A stretch of 64,000 nt of DNA from Ephydatia muelleri (taxonomy: Eukaryota > Porifera > Demospongiae > Spongillida > Spongillidae). The stretch lies in contig JABACO010000004.1 in the NCBI GenBank assembly GCA_013339895.1, positions 1,432,617-1,496,616 on the forward strand, in the 5' to 3' direction. The notes beneath the pieces were generated by a model that saw only the letters and a program-made list of their open reading frames with translations, did not search any database and was not told the DNA's origin. The position numbers and the translations under genes are program-made. Of this stretch, positions 48,334 to 59,849 are shown piece by piece (position 1 is the stretch's first letter; each line of letters starts with the position of its first letter).

Positions 48334-51021
48334 ATGAGTGGACGATACTTGAGGACATTCCTCCAGGAGCACAGAAGCACTTTAATAAATGGAGAAGGTA
48401 AGAGTAGACATTATGTTGCTGTCCGCTCCAAACCGAACATTGTGCGTCACGCGCGCGTGTAGTCGCTGCTCGGAACAGGCGCTACCATGACTTGGATTTC
48501 GACCAGCTGTCGCTTCACGTGAAACAGCACAGGGACACGGGGAGGGAGAGACTAAGAAAAGTGCAGCGCCTGACTGAGTCCGCGAAGCGTTCCAAAACAG
48601 CGCACCTTTTGGCGCAACACCGTGATATCTGGCTGGCCACGCAGAGGCAATTGGCGCAGGCCGGCAAGCGTGGGCAGCGGGAGCTGGACGAATGGCGCTG
48701 TGCTTTGGTGCTGAGCGACAAGCCGGACGGCCGAAGCTTCGCCGAGGAACTAATGGAGATGGAAGCGGCTTTGCTTGCCGAGAGAGAGAACTTAGAGCGA
48801 GACTCTGTCAAGCTCGTATGGACCCTTCGAACGGAGCTCAAAAAATGGCTGGCACCTTCTCGTTGCGACAATAGTCCCATTCCAAGCCGGGCTATCCTAG
48901 ACGAGCTCGGAGCGGTGCAACTCCAACTGGTCGCCATGGCAACTGTCTTGGATCACGCGTACCGGGAGTGCTGTTCGGGTCTCGAGCACGTCAGGGGAAT
49001 GTCCCCTCCGTCGTTCCTGGACTGCGATGGGGGGCGTGGTCCCCCTCGATGTGCAGAGCCTGGCTTGGCCGAACCAGGAATCACTGGAGGCCATCAAGGT
49101 AGAGTTCCAGGCCCTTGATGAGAGGTACAGAAGGAGTGTGGCAGAACTGGAGAGCAGGTTTTCCCATGTCTTGAGGTTGGTGTGCATTACAGTGATGGTG
49201 CATGTGGCATGCTGGGTTGATATTCAGATATGGTGTGTGTGTGTGTATGTGTGTGTGTGTGCATGGTGCATGTGCATGTGTGTATTGTACATATCATGTG
49301 TTTGCATGTCTGCACATGTATGTGTTCATGTGTATGTGTGCCTGTCTATGTACATGTGTGTATGTATGTACATGTGCACTTGTGTGTGTGCATGTATGTG
49401 TGGGTGAAGGGGTGAGGGTGTATTGTACATCCATTGAATCCATTCTTCTCTACACAGTTCCTTACATGGTGGATGGAGCGAATTGGATGCTGCCAAGTTC
49501 ACCTTTGTCATGGAGCAGTACCCATCCTCAGCCCCAGGCCAACGAGCTCTGCGTATGGACAGACTAATGAGAGAACTACCACACAAGTCCCGAGATGACA
49601 TAGTAAGGTCCCTTTCTTTTTCAAGCAAGTATACGGTTATGGACAGTTATTAATATTTTTAGATAACTTCTGTAATGGTGTTCTCTTCACTGGGGTGTGC
49701 GTGACATACATGTGTCAGTCCACTCCTTACGGCAAAGGGCAAACATGCATCTAAGTATTCCTGCAAATCATTATGCATTACAACAGTGCCTTTTATGGAA
49801 AAACTGCAACTCTACTTTCATATCATTGCACGTAGGGGGCCCTAAGTTATCTCCTTTTATGGGAAAAACAAAAACATTTTAGATAAAAGGAGGGAAGAAG
49901 GGAGGGTGGGAGAGAAGTGAGGGAGGGAGAGAAAAGACAGGAAATGGAGAGGGAGGAAAGGGACGAGGGAGGGAAGAAGGGAGGGTGGGAGAGAAGTGAG
50001 GGAGGAGAGAAAAGAGAGGAAAAGGAGAGGGAGGGAAGAGGAGGAAGGGAGAGGAGGGAAGACGGGAGGGTGAAGCGCGAAGTGAGGGAGGGAGAGAAAG
50101 AGAGGAACAGGAGCGGGAGGGATAGCGGCGAGGGAAGGGAGAGGGAGGGAAGGGAGGAGGGAGGGAAGGGAGAGGGAGGAAGGGAACGGAGATGGAGGGA
50201 AGGGAGAGGAATCTGCTCTGGGATCATTCCCCTGGCCCCTTCAACAACACAACTGGCAGTGTGGCACATTGAGGACGTGGTACAGCCACCAGCTGGCTAC
50301 ACCAGGAGCAGCACAGAGCTGTCCTTTCTTCCTGGGCCACGCACCCGGGAAGAGCTGGACAGGCGAGGGCAAGGAAGGTGTCGAGGAGGTTACGAAGGAC
50401 ACACAGTTGGCACGTTGCAGTGGGCCAGTGAAAAGAAGGAGTGGGCTGAGTCTTGCACAGGCAGTTGCACAGAGAGGTTTGTAGGAGGATTCACACACAC
50501 ACCACACCCACACATACCACACACACACACCACACCACCACACCACACACACACACACACACACACACACACCACACACACACAAATATAGACACATACA
50601 TACACAGACACATATACTCATAAGAGATATATCATACAGTCCTCTACACACAGCTCGCTCAATGGAGAGAAAATCGCTTGGAGATGCTGGATAGAGAAAT
50701 GGAGGCAGCAGCTCGTGCACAGGTAGAGGTGGAGGCAGCGAGGAAGCTGGAGGAGGAGAAGGAGAGGGTGCAGAGGGACAGGCAGAAGAAGAAGGTGAGG
50801 GTTAGGATTTCATTGTCTTACTGGAGAACATGATGTGGCCACAAAGTGCATAGCTGGAGCAACACCTGTACACAAAACACTTTAACATGTGCACAAAAAA
50901 CCTGACTGTTGCAAAAATCACACCCCACACACACACACACACACAAAACCGTATAAAAAAACACATGCACACACCCACAACCACACATGGATGCACATCT
51001 CAATACATGATACAACCATAA

Positions 51022-51099
<78 letters not shown>

Positions 51100-52117
51100 C
51101 AGCTGGAGGAGTACCAACACAAGAAGCTGATAGAGATGGATGAGGCACAGAAGAAGGAACGTCAAATACAAGAGGCGGCCAACGCCCAACAAGCAGAGCT
51201 GGCACTCCATCATCTGGACAGGTCACATCTTAAGAGCAGTTGTCTTGCACACACACACACACACACACATGTAGACTTCTAGAATAAACTTATAGTGTAT
51301 TACATGCATCTACATGATGCCAAGTGCCCTTGTATGTGTGCTTGTGTATATGTGTGCGCTCGGTATGTGTGTATGCAAATGTTTACAATAATATGTAAAC
51401 GCACACAAACAAGTTATGTTGTCTGTATGTTGTATGTATGTGTGCATGTACATATGTGTTTGTGCCTCTTTGGTGTTGCCCTTCGTTGAGTCTCTCCTCT
51501 TCCCCCTCCTCCTCTCTTCATCCTCCACCCCCTTCCAGAGTGAGGCATCGAGAAGCCCTCCGTGCACTAAAGGATATCCAACAAAGAGAGGCTGAAGAAA
51601 GGGCTGGGAGGGCACAAGAGGAGCAGGAGAAGAAGCTGGAACTGCTCAGACAGACTGTAAGCATTCCATCATGTTGTGTGTCGCTCTCCCTTTAGCACCT
51701 TCTAATCGGATGATGACGGATGTGCTTCTCTCTTGCAGGTACGGGTTGAGGCACCTTCTGATCCACTACGGTTGCTGAGAGAGACAAAGGTCACCACAAG
51801 GGAGAGAGGGGGAGGGGGAGACAGACACAACATAGTACTCGTGGTCACCTTATGCTGTGGTCATTTGTGTACTCATGTGTGTGTACACAACTCTACATGT
51901 GGATGCATACACATACAATACATACATACATACATACATACATACATACATACATACACACACACATACATACATACACACATACATACATACATACATA
52001 CATACATACATACACACATACATACATACATACATACATACATACATACACACATACACATTCATAACACTACAACACACATATTTGCTCACAATAATCA
52101 CACACACACACACGCCA

Positions 52118-52208
<91 letters not shown>

Positions 52209-52433
52209 TCTCTGGCCAGAGCAGTAGGCAAAGAGCAGGTTGCATTACAGCAACCACTATTTCCCCTCCACGGCTACACAGCAGAGGTGGTCATGGCCGA
52301 CCCTCGCGTCAAGCTGGAACATGCTCTGAGGGAGGCTGGACTCCACACCACCTCCTACGCCAGACAAATCATGTCGCATGCCGCCCCGCCACACCCCCCA
52401 AGACGTGACCAGTTCTCCACAGTGTTTAAATAA
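48334..52433 (+). CDS. CCDC148: CCDC148-like coiled-coil protein
   Basis: Function of the family is not settled. Exons: 48334-48397 (MSGRYLRTFLQEHRSTLING), 48463-49175 (RNRRYHDLDFDQLS, LLAQHRDIWLATQRQLAQAG), 49458-49602 (LDAAKFTFVMEQYPSSAPGQ, LMRELPHKSRDDI), an exon within 50235-50480 (KEWAESCT), 50654-50794 (ARKLEEEKERVQRDRQKKK), 51103-51221 (LIEMDEAQKKERQIQEA), 51539-51656 (REALRALKDIQQREAEERAG), 51739-51789 and 52206-52433 (VKLEHALREAGL, stop). The QYP..GxR..MDRL and PHKSR-DD motifs are the best family match; the C-terminal half is a long charged coiled coil. A run of six G at 49029-49034 has one surplus base (SFLDCD, then GVVPLDVQSLAW). Frame in the 50.2-50.5 kb exon is unsettled. Confidence 0.85.
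49885..50215. repeat. Purine-rich (GGGAGGGA, GAGAAGTGAGG) array
   Basis: An intronic AG-only tract with units of about 60 bp (GAGGGAAGAAGGGAGGGTGG plus GAGAGAAGTGAGGG) repeated three to four times. Confidence 0.85.
51024..51099. repeat. (CA)n microsatellite
   Basis: About 37 CA units directly upstream of a CCDC148 acceptor (ACAACAG). Confidence 0.95.
51916..52070. repeat. (CATA)n microsatellite
   Basis: CATA repeats with CACA interruptions over about 150 bp, in the last CCDC148 intron. Confidence 0.95.
52122..52204. repeat. (CA)n microsatellite ending at an acceptor
   Basis: The CA array itself supplies the acceptor CACACAG of the last CCDC148 exon. Confidence 0.95.
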
Positions 52434-52544
52434 TCATAACCAAATGAAAAATATGCTTGTGTGTGTGTGTGCATGTGTGTGTTGCAAAAGTACTATGTGA
52501 TTTCAACTGCTCTCTACGTGTGCACATTAAAGTGTGTGCCATGC

Positions 52545-53389
52545 TCACTGCTTGTGTGGTGTTCTGAAAGGGTTAACTGTGCCGCTGTGCTTTGGTGCTG
52601 TGTTCAGATGGTCCGGGCCATACAGGACACCACAGCGTTTCTCAAATGCTGTTGCCATTTGCTTTGCTACATCGCTGAACACCAACGATCCTAGATTAGC
52701 AAACAGAGCATTTCTGAACTCCATACTAACCTGTTGTGTGTGCAAAAAAAAAAAAGGTGTAGTGCGATGCAGATAATGACTGAAAGCTTACCCAAAAGTT
52801 GACAATGCAAGTGGGACCAGTTGGAACTGGCTTGCCTGCCTCGAACTTCCACATATTTTCCAAATGGGAGAATAGCCTACCGTCAGTCGAAAGCGTCTAA
52901 GGGATAAGTGTCGGGTGCGTTGAAAGGGGGGGGATCACATGCAAAAGAGATATTCTCACTCACCCTCAAAGACCAAGGAGGTTCCATCAGAACTAGTGCC
53001 GTGTATGCCTCTGTCAACGGTGGAAAACCGATCGACAGATGGGCCATGGCCTTATTGCCGTCTCGACGTAGAATGGTCGACTCCTGACACCATGGAAGGA
53101 ACTGCTGGTATTTATTTACGTCCGAAACCACTTCGTACACCTGCGCAGGGCTGAATCTGTCGCGCCAAATGTATTATTACGTTGCCATGGCGTATATGCT
53201 GTAATGGAGGCGAGGTGCATACCCAAGGACTTTCTGCTCCGAGTATTCAAGCATCCTGTTCGTCTTCGACGTTATAATGCCATGGTGACGGGCGGTCAAG
53301 TGGTGACTGTTGGGTTGGTGGCGGGTTGAGTTGGGATGTTTATGCACGGAGAACGGTGTGTTAAGTGTGAACTTACGTTGGAAATCCAT
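52545..53389 (-). CDS. COQ10: COQ10, coenzyme Q-binding START-domain protein
   Basis: Mitochondrial START/polyketide-cyclase protein that binds ubiquinone and supports respiration. Exons: 53223-53389 (MDFQRKFTLN start, MLEYSEQKVLG), 52964-53156 (VYEVVSDVNKYQQFLPWCQE, HLSIGFPPLTEAYTALV), 52792-52896 (LSTDGRLFSHLENMWKFEAG) and 52545-52730 (EFRNALFANLGSLVFSDVAK, stop). Lengths add to 651, a multiple of three, and all phases agree. The family motifs YxxVxDVxxYxxFLPWC and DGRLFxHLE are present. The first exon is basic and could act as a presequence. It converges with CCDC148, 111 bp apart. One gene stands for vertebrate COQ10A and COQ10B. Confidence 0.93.
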
Positions 53390-53561
53390 GTGTCTTCAAA
53401 GTTCGACGTAGCACGCTCAGTCGGCAAAGGCGCATCTATTTACTAGTACAGCACATACTATTTTTAATATTACAATAAATATGGATATTATTATTATAAT
53501 TCAATAAACACACATATACATGATTTATTATATACAACACACCTATATGTACTTAAAGTCT

Positions 53562-54191
53562 TTACGAAAGTGAAGACGACCTAGCCAGTAATGCCCTAGC
53601 GTTGGCCCTGACCAGGCCAATACTTAGTCTTCCATAAAGCCCAGACACCGCAGAAGACTTGGGACAGCCTGTTCGAGTGGCAATCCGCGTGGCGAGTCTG
53701 TCAAGACATCTACCAGCTTCTTCTCCCCAACAACCATACGTCTCCACTGATAAGGGGATACAGACCCAGCCCAGACGACTGCATTTTTCGTCGTTGGCGA
53801 CATGCTTGCGAACTTCAGCAGCCGACGCAGCAGACCCAGCCATCACACTCGCTTCATTCAAAGTAGAAGGATTTAGCGCTGATGTGATGGTGAAATCCAA
53901 TGCGGCAGGTTTGCCAAACTCCCAATTAGGCAGCAAGATGTCTGCGGGGCGTGTGCGGCTTCCCTCAACATCCAAGCCACTACCTGCCTCTATTTGACCT
54001 GCAATACAGGCCAGCTTACACGATTCCCAGAAGGCGTCACGCAGAGAGTTGTGCCTGAAGATTGAGTCGCCTCCACTTTTACAAGTAAGAGCATGGTGAC
54101 CCAGGGGGTCTAGGGCGTGTGATGGACAGAATGAACAACTGGAGCCGTTTTGAGAGGTGTCTAATCCGAGCCACCATTTTAGAGCCACCAT
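53562..54191 (-). mobile_element. LINE-like fragment, intact C-terminal 209-aa ORF
   Basis: The ORF begins MVALKWWLGLDTSQNG and has C-x2-C at CSFCPSHALDPLGHHALTC, a zinc-finger-like motif common after non-LTR reverse transcriptases. DFTITSALNPSTL, LGWVCIPLSVETYGCWG and RLATRIATRTG follow. The rest of the element is missing. It is the best preserved of three such fragments here. Confidence 0.75.
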
Positions 54192-54420
54192 TTTAGAGCC
54201 ATCTGAAATTCAGGAGGATCGAGGTGTAAGTTCTTGTGGGGAGTTGGCATAACTGAAAGCCAAGCTGAGGCATGGGGAGAGGACAACCGAGAGGAGCCGG
54301 GCACAGTTAGCCGGTGAAGAAGTATGGTCAAAGATAATCTTGAACTGGTGGTCTTCGATCATGGATGTTAATTTTTATTATAATTAATCGGATATGCTAG
54401 GGGGGCGTGCGCCCTCCACG

Positions 54421-54460
<40 letters not shown>
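54421..54460. repeat. Poly(C) tract of 40 bases
   Basis: Forty uninterrupted C, preceded by a G-rich and C-rich stretch. Length may be imprecise. Confidence 0.9.
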
Positions 54461-54464
<4 letters not shown>

Positions 54465-54731
54465 TCCGCCACTGTAGCCTTTACACATGTATACCGGTAT
54501 GACAATGCGCAACAAAGTGAATGTCATTATGGGGATTGGATTACTTACTGTGGACTGAAAGGTACAAAGGGTGGGAACGAGTGCGCTACACAGTGTTTAC
54601 GATGTAATTAAAAGTAAACCGGATGCACAATAATAACATCTTTGGAGTAAATTATTGGCCCAAACTCACACTGCACAGAATGTGAGCCTATCCGCATAAT
54701 CCAGTGTAACAATTCCTGAAGTTGTAACAAT

Positions 54732-57614
54732 TTAACCCTTTATCTTTATCTGCTTCATTATGGGTCCCATCTTCTTCAAAGCTTTGTGTTCTTCCTCCGA
54801 TGCATTGCCATGTGGTGGAGTTTTGAAAGCCAACCAATGATGGCCAGAAACACACACATACCTCCTACTTCCTTGTTTTCTCAGGGTCTGGCTCATTCAG
54901 TATCTTCTCCTTCTGCCTTCTTTCTGTCTTCCTTTCTTTGCTGTGCAGCCTGCCCTACATTACAATGCCATTAACACACATATGCACACATACACACCCA
55001 CACATGAACACTACACCTCTTGTCTCTGGGAGTGATGCAGTTTCTCCAAGCTCTGTGTCACCTTCAATTGGCCCTTCTGCACTTTTTCTTTGCCCTACAA
55101 AAGTGGCCTCATGACTCAATGAACCAGGTCAACTCCAAAAATCTCTAACAAGATAACCAGGCTGAAAGTGACCTACACACTATTAGTTCTAATTGGTCAG
55201 CAACAAGACATGTGTAAGCCACCAGATCCCCATTTCAAACACACGGCAAACTGGACAAAGGACTGGAGATTCTGGGCACTCGTCACTGGGGTCATACCAT
55301 CACCTCCTCCATACAGTGGCACTGATGATGGAGTCATACCACCACCTCCTCCATACAGTGGCACTGATGATGGGGTCATACCACCACCTCCTCCATACAG
55401 TGGCACTGATGATGGGGTCATACCACCACTTCCTTCATACAGTGGCACTGATGATGGGGTCATACCACCACCTCCTTCATACAGTGGCACTGATGATGGG
55501 GTCATAACACCACCTCCTTCATACAGTGGCACTGATGATGGGGTCATACCACTACCTCATCCATACATTGGCACTGATGATGGGGTCATACCACCACCTC
55601 CTCCATACAGTGGCACTGATGATGGGGTCGTAACATCAAATGCCAGAGCACTCAACATTACAGCTTAAGCCACACTAAGGCTCAAACAAATACAGCTTCA
55701 CTTCTGGATTTCAATACAATTGAAGACAAAACACATAATTGTTTCACTCACCCCGGTATGAAAATTGAAGCCAGTTTGAAGTAAGTCAGGGGGCTGAAGT
55801 ATCTGGTGTTCACACACACACATCAGACATCACACATTCCTACACACTGCAACACAATCACACACACAACGTCCTACACTGTGGATATACACACTCACAT
55901 AAATACACCGACACATACACACACACACACATACAAACACAGTCACACACACACAAGCCAGCACATATACACACGTGTACAAACAAATGTGTACCAGAGG
56001 TCTCTGTGAAATGCTGTGTCAATTCAAACTGGGACTCTTACCCCTCACTCTCCCCCAATCATGCTAACCCACACACCAAATCAACAAGGTCCTTGCTCCG
56101 CTTAAAGATGGTCTTCTTCTGGTCCAGAGCCAACACAATATTGTCCAAATCATCAGCTTCTAGCTGAAAGGTGAGCATCTAAAAGGGTTGGGTGATGAGG
56201 AGGTGATGGGGAAGAGGTAGAGGAAGGAATACGAGGAGAGGAGACCGGGGGTGGGATGTGACAAGGGAAAGAGGAGTGGGAAGCGCAGGGAAGAATAAGG
56301 AAGGGGGAGTGGGGGAGGTGGGGAAATGAGGCTGGGAAATGGGAATGGTGGAAGGGGTGGAATGTGGTTGGGAAATGAGCGAGGATGGGTGCAGGAGATG
56401 GTGGCTCTGGCAGGTCTGGTTGTTGTTGCTGTCACGTATGTTGTTGGACGCACAAGGAACTTTTTCATTGCTTAGACCTGGTACATGGTGTGTGTGTGTG
56501 TATGTGTGTGTGTGTGTATGTGTGTGTGTGTATGTGTGTGTATGTGTGCATATGTATGTGTGTGTATGTGTGTGTATGTGTGTGTGTGTCTGTGTATGTG
56601 TGTCCACCTCAACCTCACTCCTACCCACCTCAACCCACTCCTACACAGCTCAACCTCACTCCTACCCACCTCAACCTCACTCCTACCCACCTCAACCTCA
56701 CTCCTACCCACCTCAACCTCACTCCTATCCACCTCAACCTCACACCTACCCACCTCAACCTCACTCCTACCAACCTCAACCTCCTACCAACCCACCTCAA
56801 CCTCACTCCTACCCACATCTACCTCACTCCTACCCACCTCAACCTCACTCCCACCCACTTCAACCTCACTCCTACCCACCTCATCTTCCACCACCTCTCC
56901 TTCACTACCCTCCATATCACCATAACCACTGCTCCCTCACTGACTACACATCCCCACACCTACTATCACCCTTCATCTACACCACCATCCACCAGGGGAG
57001 GGGTGTCATGAACCTGGCTACAAGGCCCATGCACTGCTATACCCATGGATATGCCATAGCCCTGCCATCAGTCTTGGTTATTTCTAAGTCCACATATAAT
57101 TTATGCTTCAAGTACTTCAATACACCCTATTCTCTAAATCCCAGGTAAACCTAAAAAAGGACATAACCACTTTTCAAAGTATCCAAAACCCATGGTGGTG
57201 GTGGTGCTCAAAGCTCCTGTACCCCAAAAAGGCTCAACGATGGAAGGTGTTACCTCCCCCACATGTGCTACACAATTAGGTGTCCCAATGTCAGCACTCC
57301 TACACCAGATGCTCTCACCAGCCACGTGTCCACTACCCTTGGACAAAGGATACTGCACACTGCACACTGGCCCACGCCTTCACACACTGAATGAAGTGGT
57401 CCAGCTCACCACAGTGAAAACAAGACCCCATGGGCCTGGGAACCACACCACCGACCATCTTGAGGAAAGGGGAGCTTAGTTGCTGTGTAGGTTGGGAGTT
57501 GTGTCCTATCTGGTGGCCGCCTCCTCTCTCACCTTGACATCGTGCAGCTTGCGCTTCTTGGCCATCTTCCATTCCACAGCTCTCCAGCCTTCTCCATTTT
57601 TTTCTACCACATAG
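54732..57614 (-). CDS. CCDC47: CCDC47-like protein, partial
   Basis: CCDC47 is an ER membrane protein of the PAT/multipass translocon complex. The C-terminal exons are the strongest evidence: about 55015-55096 (LKVTQSLEKLHHSQRQE), about 54885-54960 (AAQQRKEDRKKAE, then ILNEPDPEK) and 54732-54794 (LKKMGPIMKQIKIKG, stop), in the order of the family's RQEAAQ, NEEDPEKQ and MKQIKVK ends. Exon about 56087-56165 (ADDLDNIVLALDQKKTIFKR) fits the mid-domain; exon 57533-57614 (VEKNGEGWRAVEWKMAKKRK) is assigned only by position. The 54.9 kb exon has one surplus G near 54909. The middle of the protein and the N-terminal membrane part were not found. Confidence 0.65.
55300..55640. repeat. 42-bp minisatellite that stays open as PPPPYSGTDDGVIP
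   Basis: The unit CATACAGTGGCACTGATGAT plus GGGGTCATACCACCACCTCCTC occurs about eight times. Since 42 is a multiple of three, plus and minus frames stay open (minus: GGGGMTPSSVPLYE). It lies in an intron of the CCDC47-like gene, so I take the ORFs as incidental. Confidence 0.9.
55806..55985. repeat. CA-rich simple sequence
   Basis: Degenerate ACACACA DNA in an intron. Confidence 0.8.
56490..56600. repeat. (TG)n with TATG interruptions
   Basis: TGTGTG and TGTATG alternate over about 110 bp. Confidence 0.9.
56603..56890. repeat. 21-bp minisatellite CCACCTCAACCTCACTCCTAC
   Basis: A unit reading CACCTCAACCTCACTCCTAC plus one base occurs about 13 times. Plus-strand frames of it read TSTSLLP. 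Confidence 0.9.
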
Positions 57615-57647
57615 CTGGGTGAGGAAGATGGGAGAACCACATAGCTC

Positions 57648-57872
57648 TCCGAAAAGGGACATATCGCATGTTTTTTCAAGATATCTAATTTCTTTTCTTT
57701 TTACATTCTAGAAGTCTGAAATGTGCTCTACACATTGAATCTTACACACTGAGAATATGGGTATCTGTCATGGAGTTGTAAGTCTTCTTATTATAAGTAG
57801 CTATACATTTCAATGCAGGCGTTACATTTCTATTGCATTTTATAATGTGTGCACTACTTTCCCTTTTCGTGG
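57648..57872. mobile_element. Repeat family A, copy 4 (complete, inverted)
   Basis: Ends CCGAAAAGGGACATATCG and CTTTCCCTTTTCGTGG are inverted. Read in reverse it has the same internal order as copies 1 to 3 (CATTATAAAATGC, GAAATGTAACGCCTGC, TTCTCAGTGTGTAAGATTCA, ATGTGTAGAGCACATTTCAG). No ORF. Confidence 0.8.
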
Positions 57873-58053
57873 ATACCATCCCATATATACAAGTAACATT
57901 CAATTAATACTGTAACTGACAGGCAACATGACAGCTGTACGTTTCTCAATACAGTAGACCATATAAACTTTAATACCAATCATGTACACATATTTACATC
58001 ACATCCGTCTTGAAAATGTTCTACAAGAATCACAGTAATGTACATTATCACAT

Positions 58054-59843
58054 TCACTTAACACAATACTTCAAAACAGTGTTAGCAAAACGGTTAGCAA
58101 TGAACACACTGCCATCTCTGGGATCTAGTGCAGTATCATAGGGATTCTTCAGATTCCCCACTGTGTGGATCTTGTTCCCTTCAGGATCATAGATGGAGAG
58201 ACAATAGTCCCCACACTCACTGACAAGGCTGTAACCTTCATCATCAATGGCTATTCCACTGGGACCATAAGGATCACCATACATCCTGACAAAGACACCT
58301 TCTTTGGTAAACACTTTGATAGTGTTTGAACCCCAGGATGCAACATGAATGTTTCCCTGAGGGTCCAAGGCAAGACCCCGAGGAGACAGAAAACTATGAT
58401 TGCCTGAACCTTTACCATCTATGGTTAATAACCAACCACCATTTTCATTGAATATTTGTATCCTATGGTTATTAAAGTCAGAGACAATCAGTTTGTTGTT
58501 GGAGTCAATGATGACACAATATGGCCTATTGAACTGTCCCTGACCTGATCCCTTCTGACCAAACTTATGAAGGAACTTTCCACTTGATGTCAGCTTCTGT
58601 ACACGATGGTTGCCAGTATCAGCAACATACAACACATCTCCCTTTATGGATATATCAGATGGAAAAGAGAACTGACCATCACCACTTCCCCTACTACCTA
58701 TGGTATTCTTCAGTTGACCTGTCTGATCAAACACATAAATGCAGTCATGATGGCTCCCTACATAGATGTCTCCATTGTCATGGATGGCTACACAATATGG
58801 CCTATTACACTGGATCACTTGTTGGGCATTACATAAGATACGGTAGTCACGAATAGGCCGCACATCAAGGTCATTAGGGCTATTCTGTACTTGATGACCA
58901 TCCATTGTGATGAGGAGCTGGTGAGGACCAGCAGTTTGAGGGGTGAGGGTGATGGTGTAGGTACCATCCCTGTGGTCCTCCACCTCTCCATACACAACTG
59001 CTCCATTATGATTCTTGGACCTCATCTCACCCTTCACCTCTACACCACCATGTGGGCACTCCTCCTCCTTTGAGGTCTTGCTTTGTACCTTAACATGGTA
59101 CCTGGTCCTCACCTTGGCTACTGATGTGGACGTCCAAGTGCTTGAAGATGGAGAAAGATAAAAATCTAACAAATGTCCTAATTTCGATAGTTTTTGTATA
59201 AGATCATCTGTTTGCACAGACACAGTTATGCTGCTTTCTTGGTTTGGAGTGAGGGAAATGGTCTGGACCCTCTTGAGGGTGGCCTGCAGTTCAGTGGGTA
59301 TGAGTCCTCCCAATGCTACAATCTCATGGTCAGTGTGGGTCTGCAGGATCTGGGATGCCATATCAGTGTAGTGACCAATGTCTCCAATCATCTTCTCAAA
59401 CTGTTCCTTCTGGAGGGTCAGAGCTGTTGTCTTGGACAGTGAAATGGCCTCCAACTCTGACAATAGTGTCTTTTTCCTTTCTTCCAATGTTTGTTGGAGT
59501 GTTTCAAAGGCATTGTTGATGGCCAATGATTTTGGAGATCTCCACTTGTTCTATCATCCTGTTATTTTCATCCATGGCTCCAGTCAGTTTTGTCACTAAC
59601 TCTCTTGCATCTTCAAGTGCTCCTGTGATTTCTATTTGATGGGTCTTTGCTACTGTGGATATTTCCTTCACAGAGTGGTTTTTGTGGGTAGCTGTAGTGC
59701 AGTGAAGGCATACCAGCAAGCTACAAGTCTCACAATAAAAATTCAAGTTATTGTTCCCATGGTCAGGCTGAGAGCAGTAATGATCTCTTGGCTTCATGGT
59801 GGTATGCAGCTGTCTGGCTCCCTCCTGGTCTAGTCCAACAATA
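58054..59843 (-). CDS. TRIM-NHL-like protein: B-box, coiled coil, filamin repeat, NHL propeller
   Basis: The order matches TRIM2/3/71-type proteins. The B-box 2 (YCSQPDHGNN, YCETCSLLVCLHC, HKNHSV) is at about 59650-59780. The coiled coil follows (NNAFETLQQTLEERKKTLLS), then a filamin-type immunoglobulin repeat (GEMRSKNHNGAVVYGEV, HQLLITMDGHQVQNSPNDLD), then about six NHL repeats (RPYCVAIHDNGDIYVGS, FPSDISIKGDVLYVADTGNH, RPYCVIIDSNNKLIVSDF, SPRGLALDPQGNIHVA). Two ORFs meet at a run of A (59530-59533 on the plus strand): removing one base joins QVEISK to SLAINNAFE. No RING domain is seen in this exon; an acceptor (CTACAG) at 59844 suggests a 5' exon, not found. Such proteins act as ubiquitin ligases or RNA-binding regulators; without a RING the role is open. 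Confidence 0.85.
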
Positions 59844-59849
59844 CTGTAG

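Noticed and set aside
49917..50591. 224-residue Glu/Arg-rich ORF
   Set aside because: The first half is a purine repeat. Only its last part overlaps a likely CCDC148 exon.
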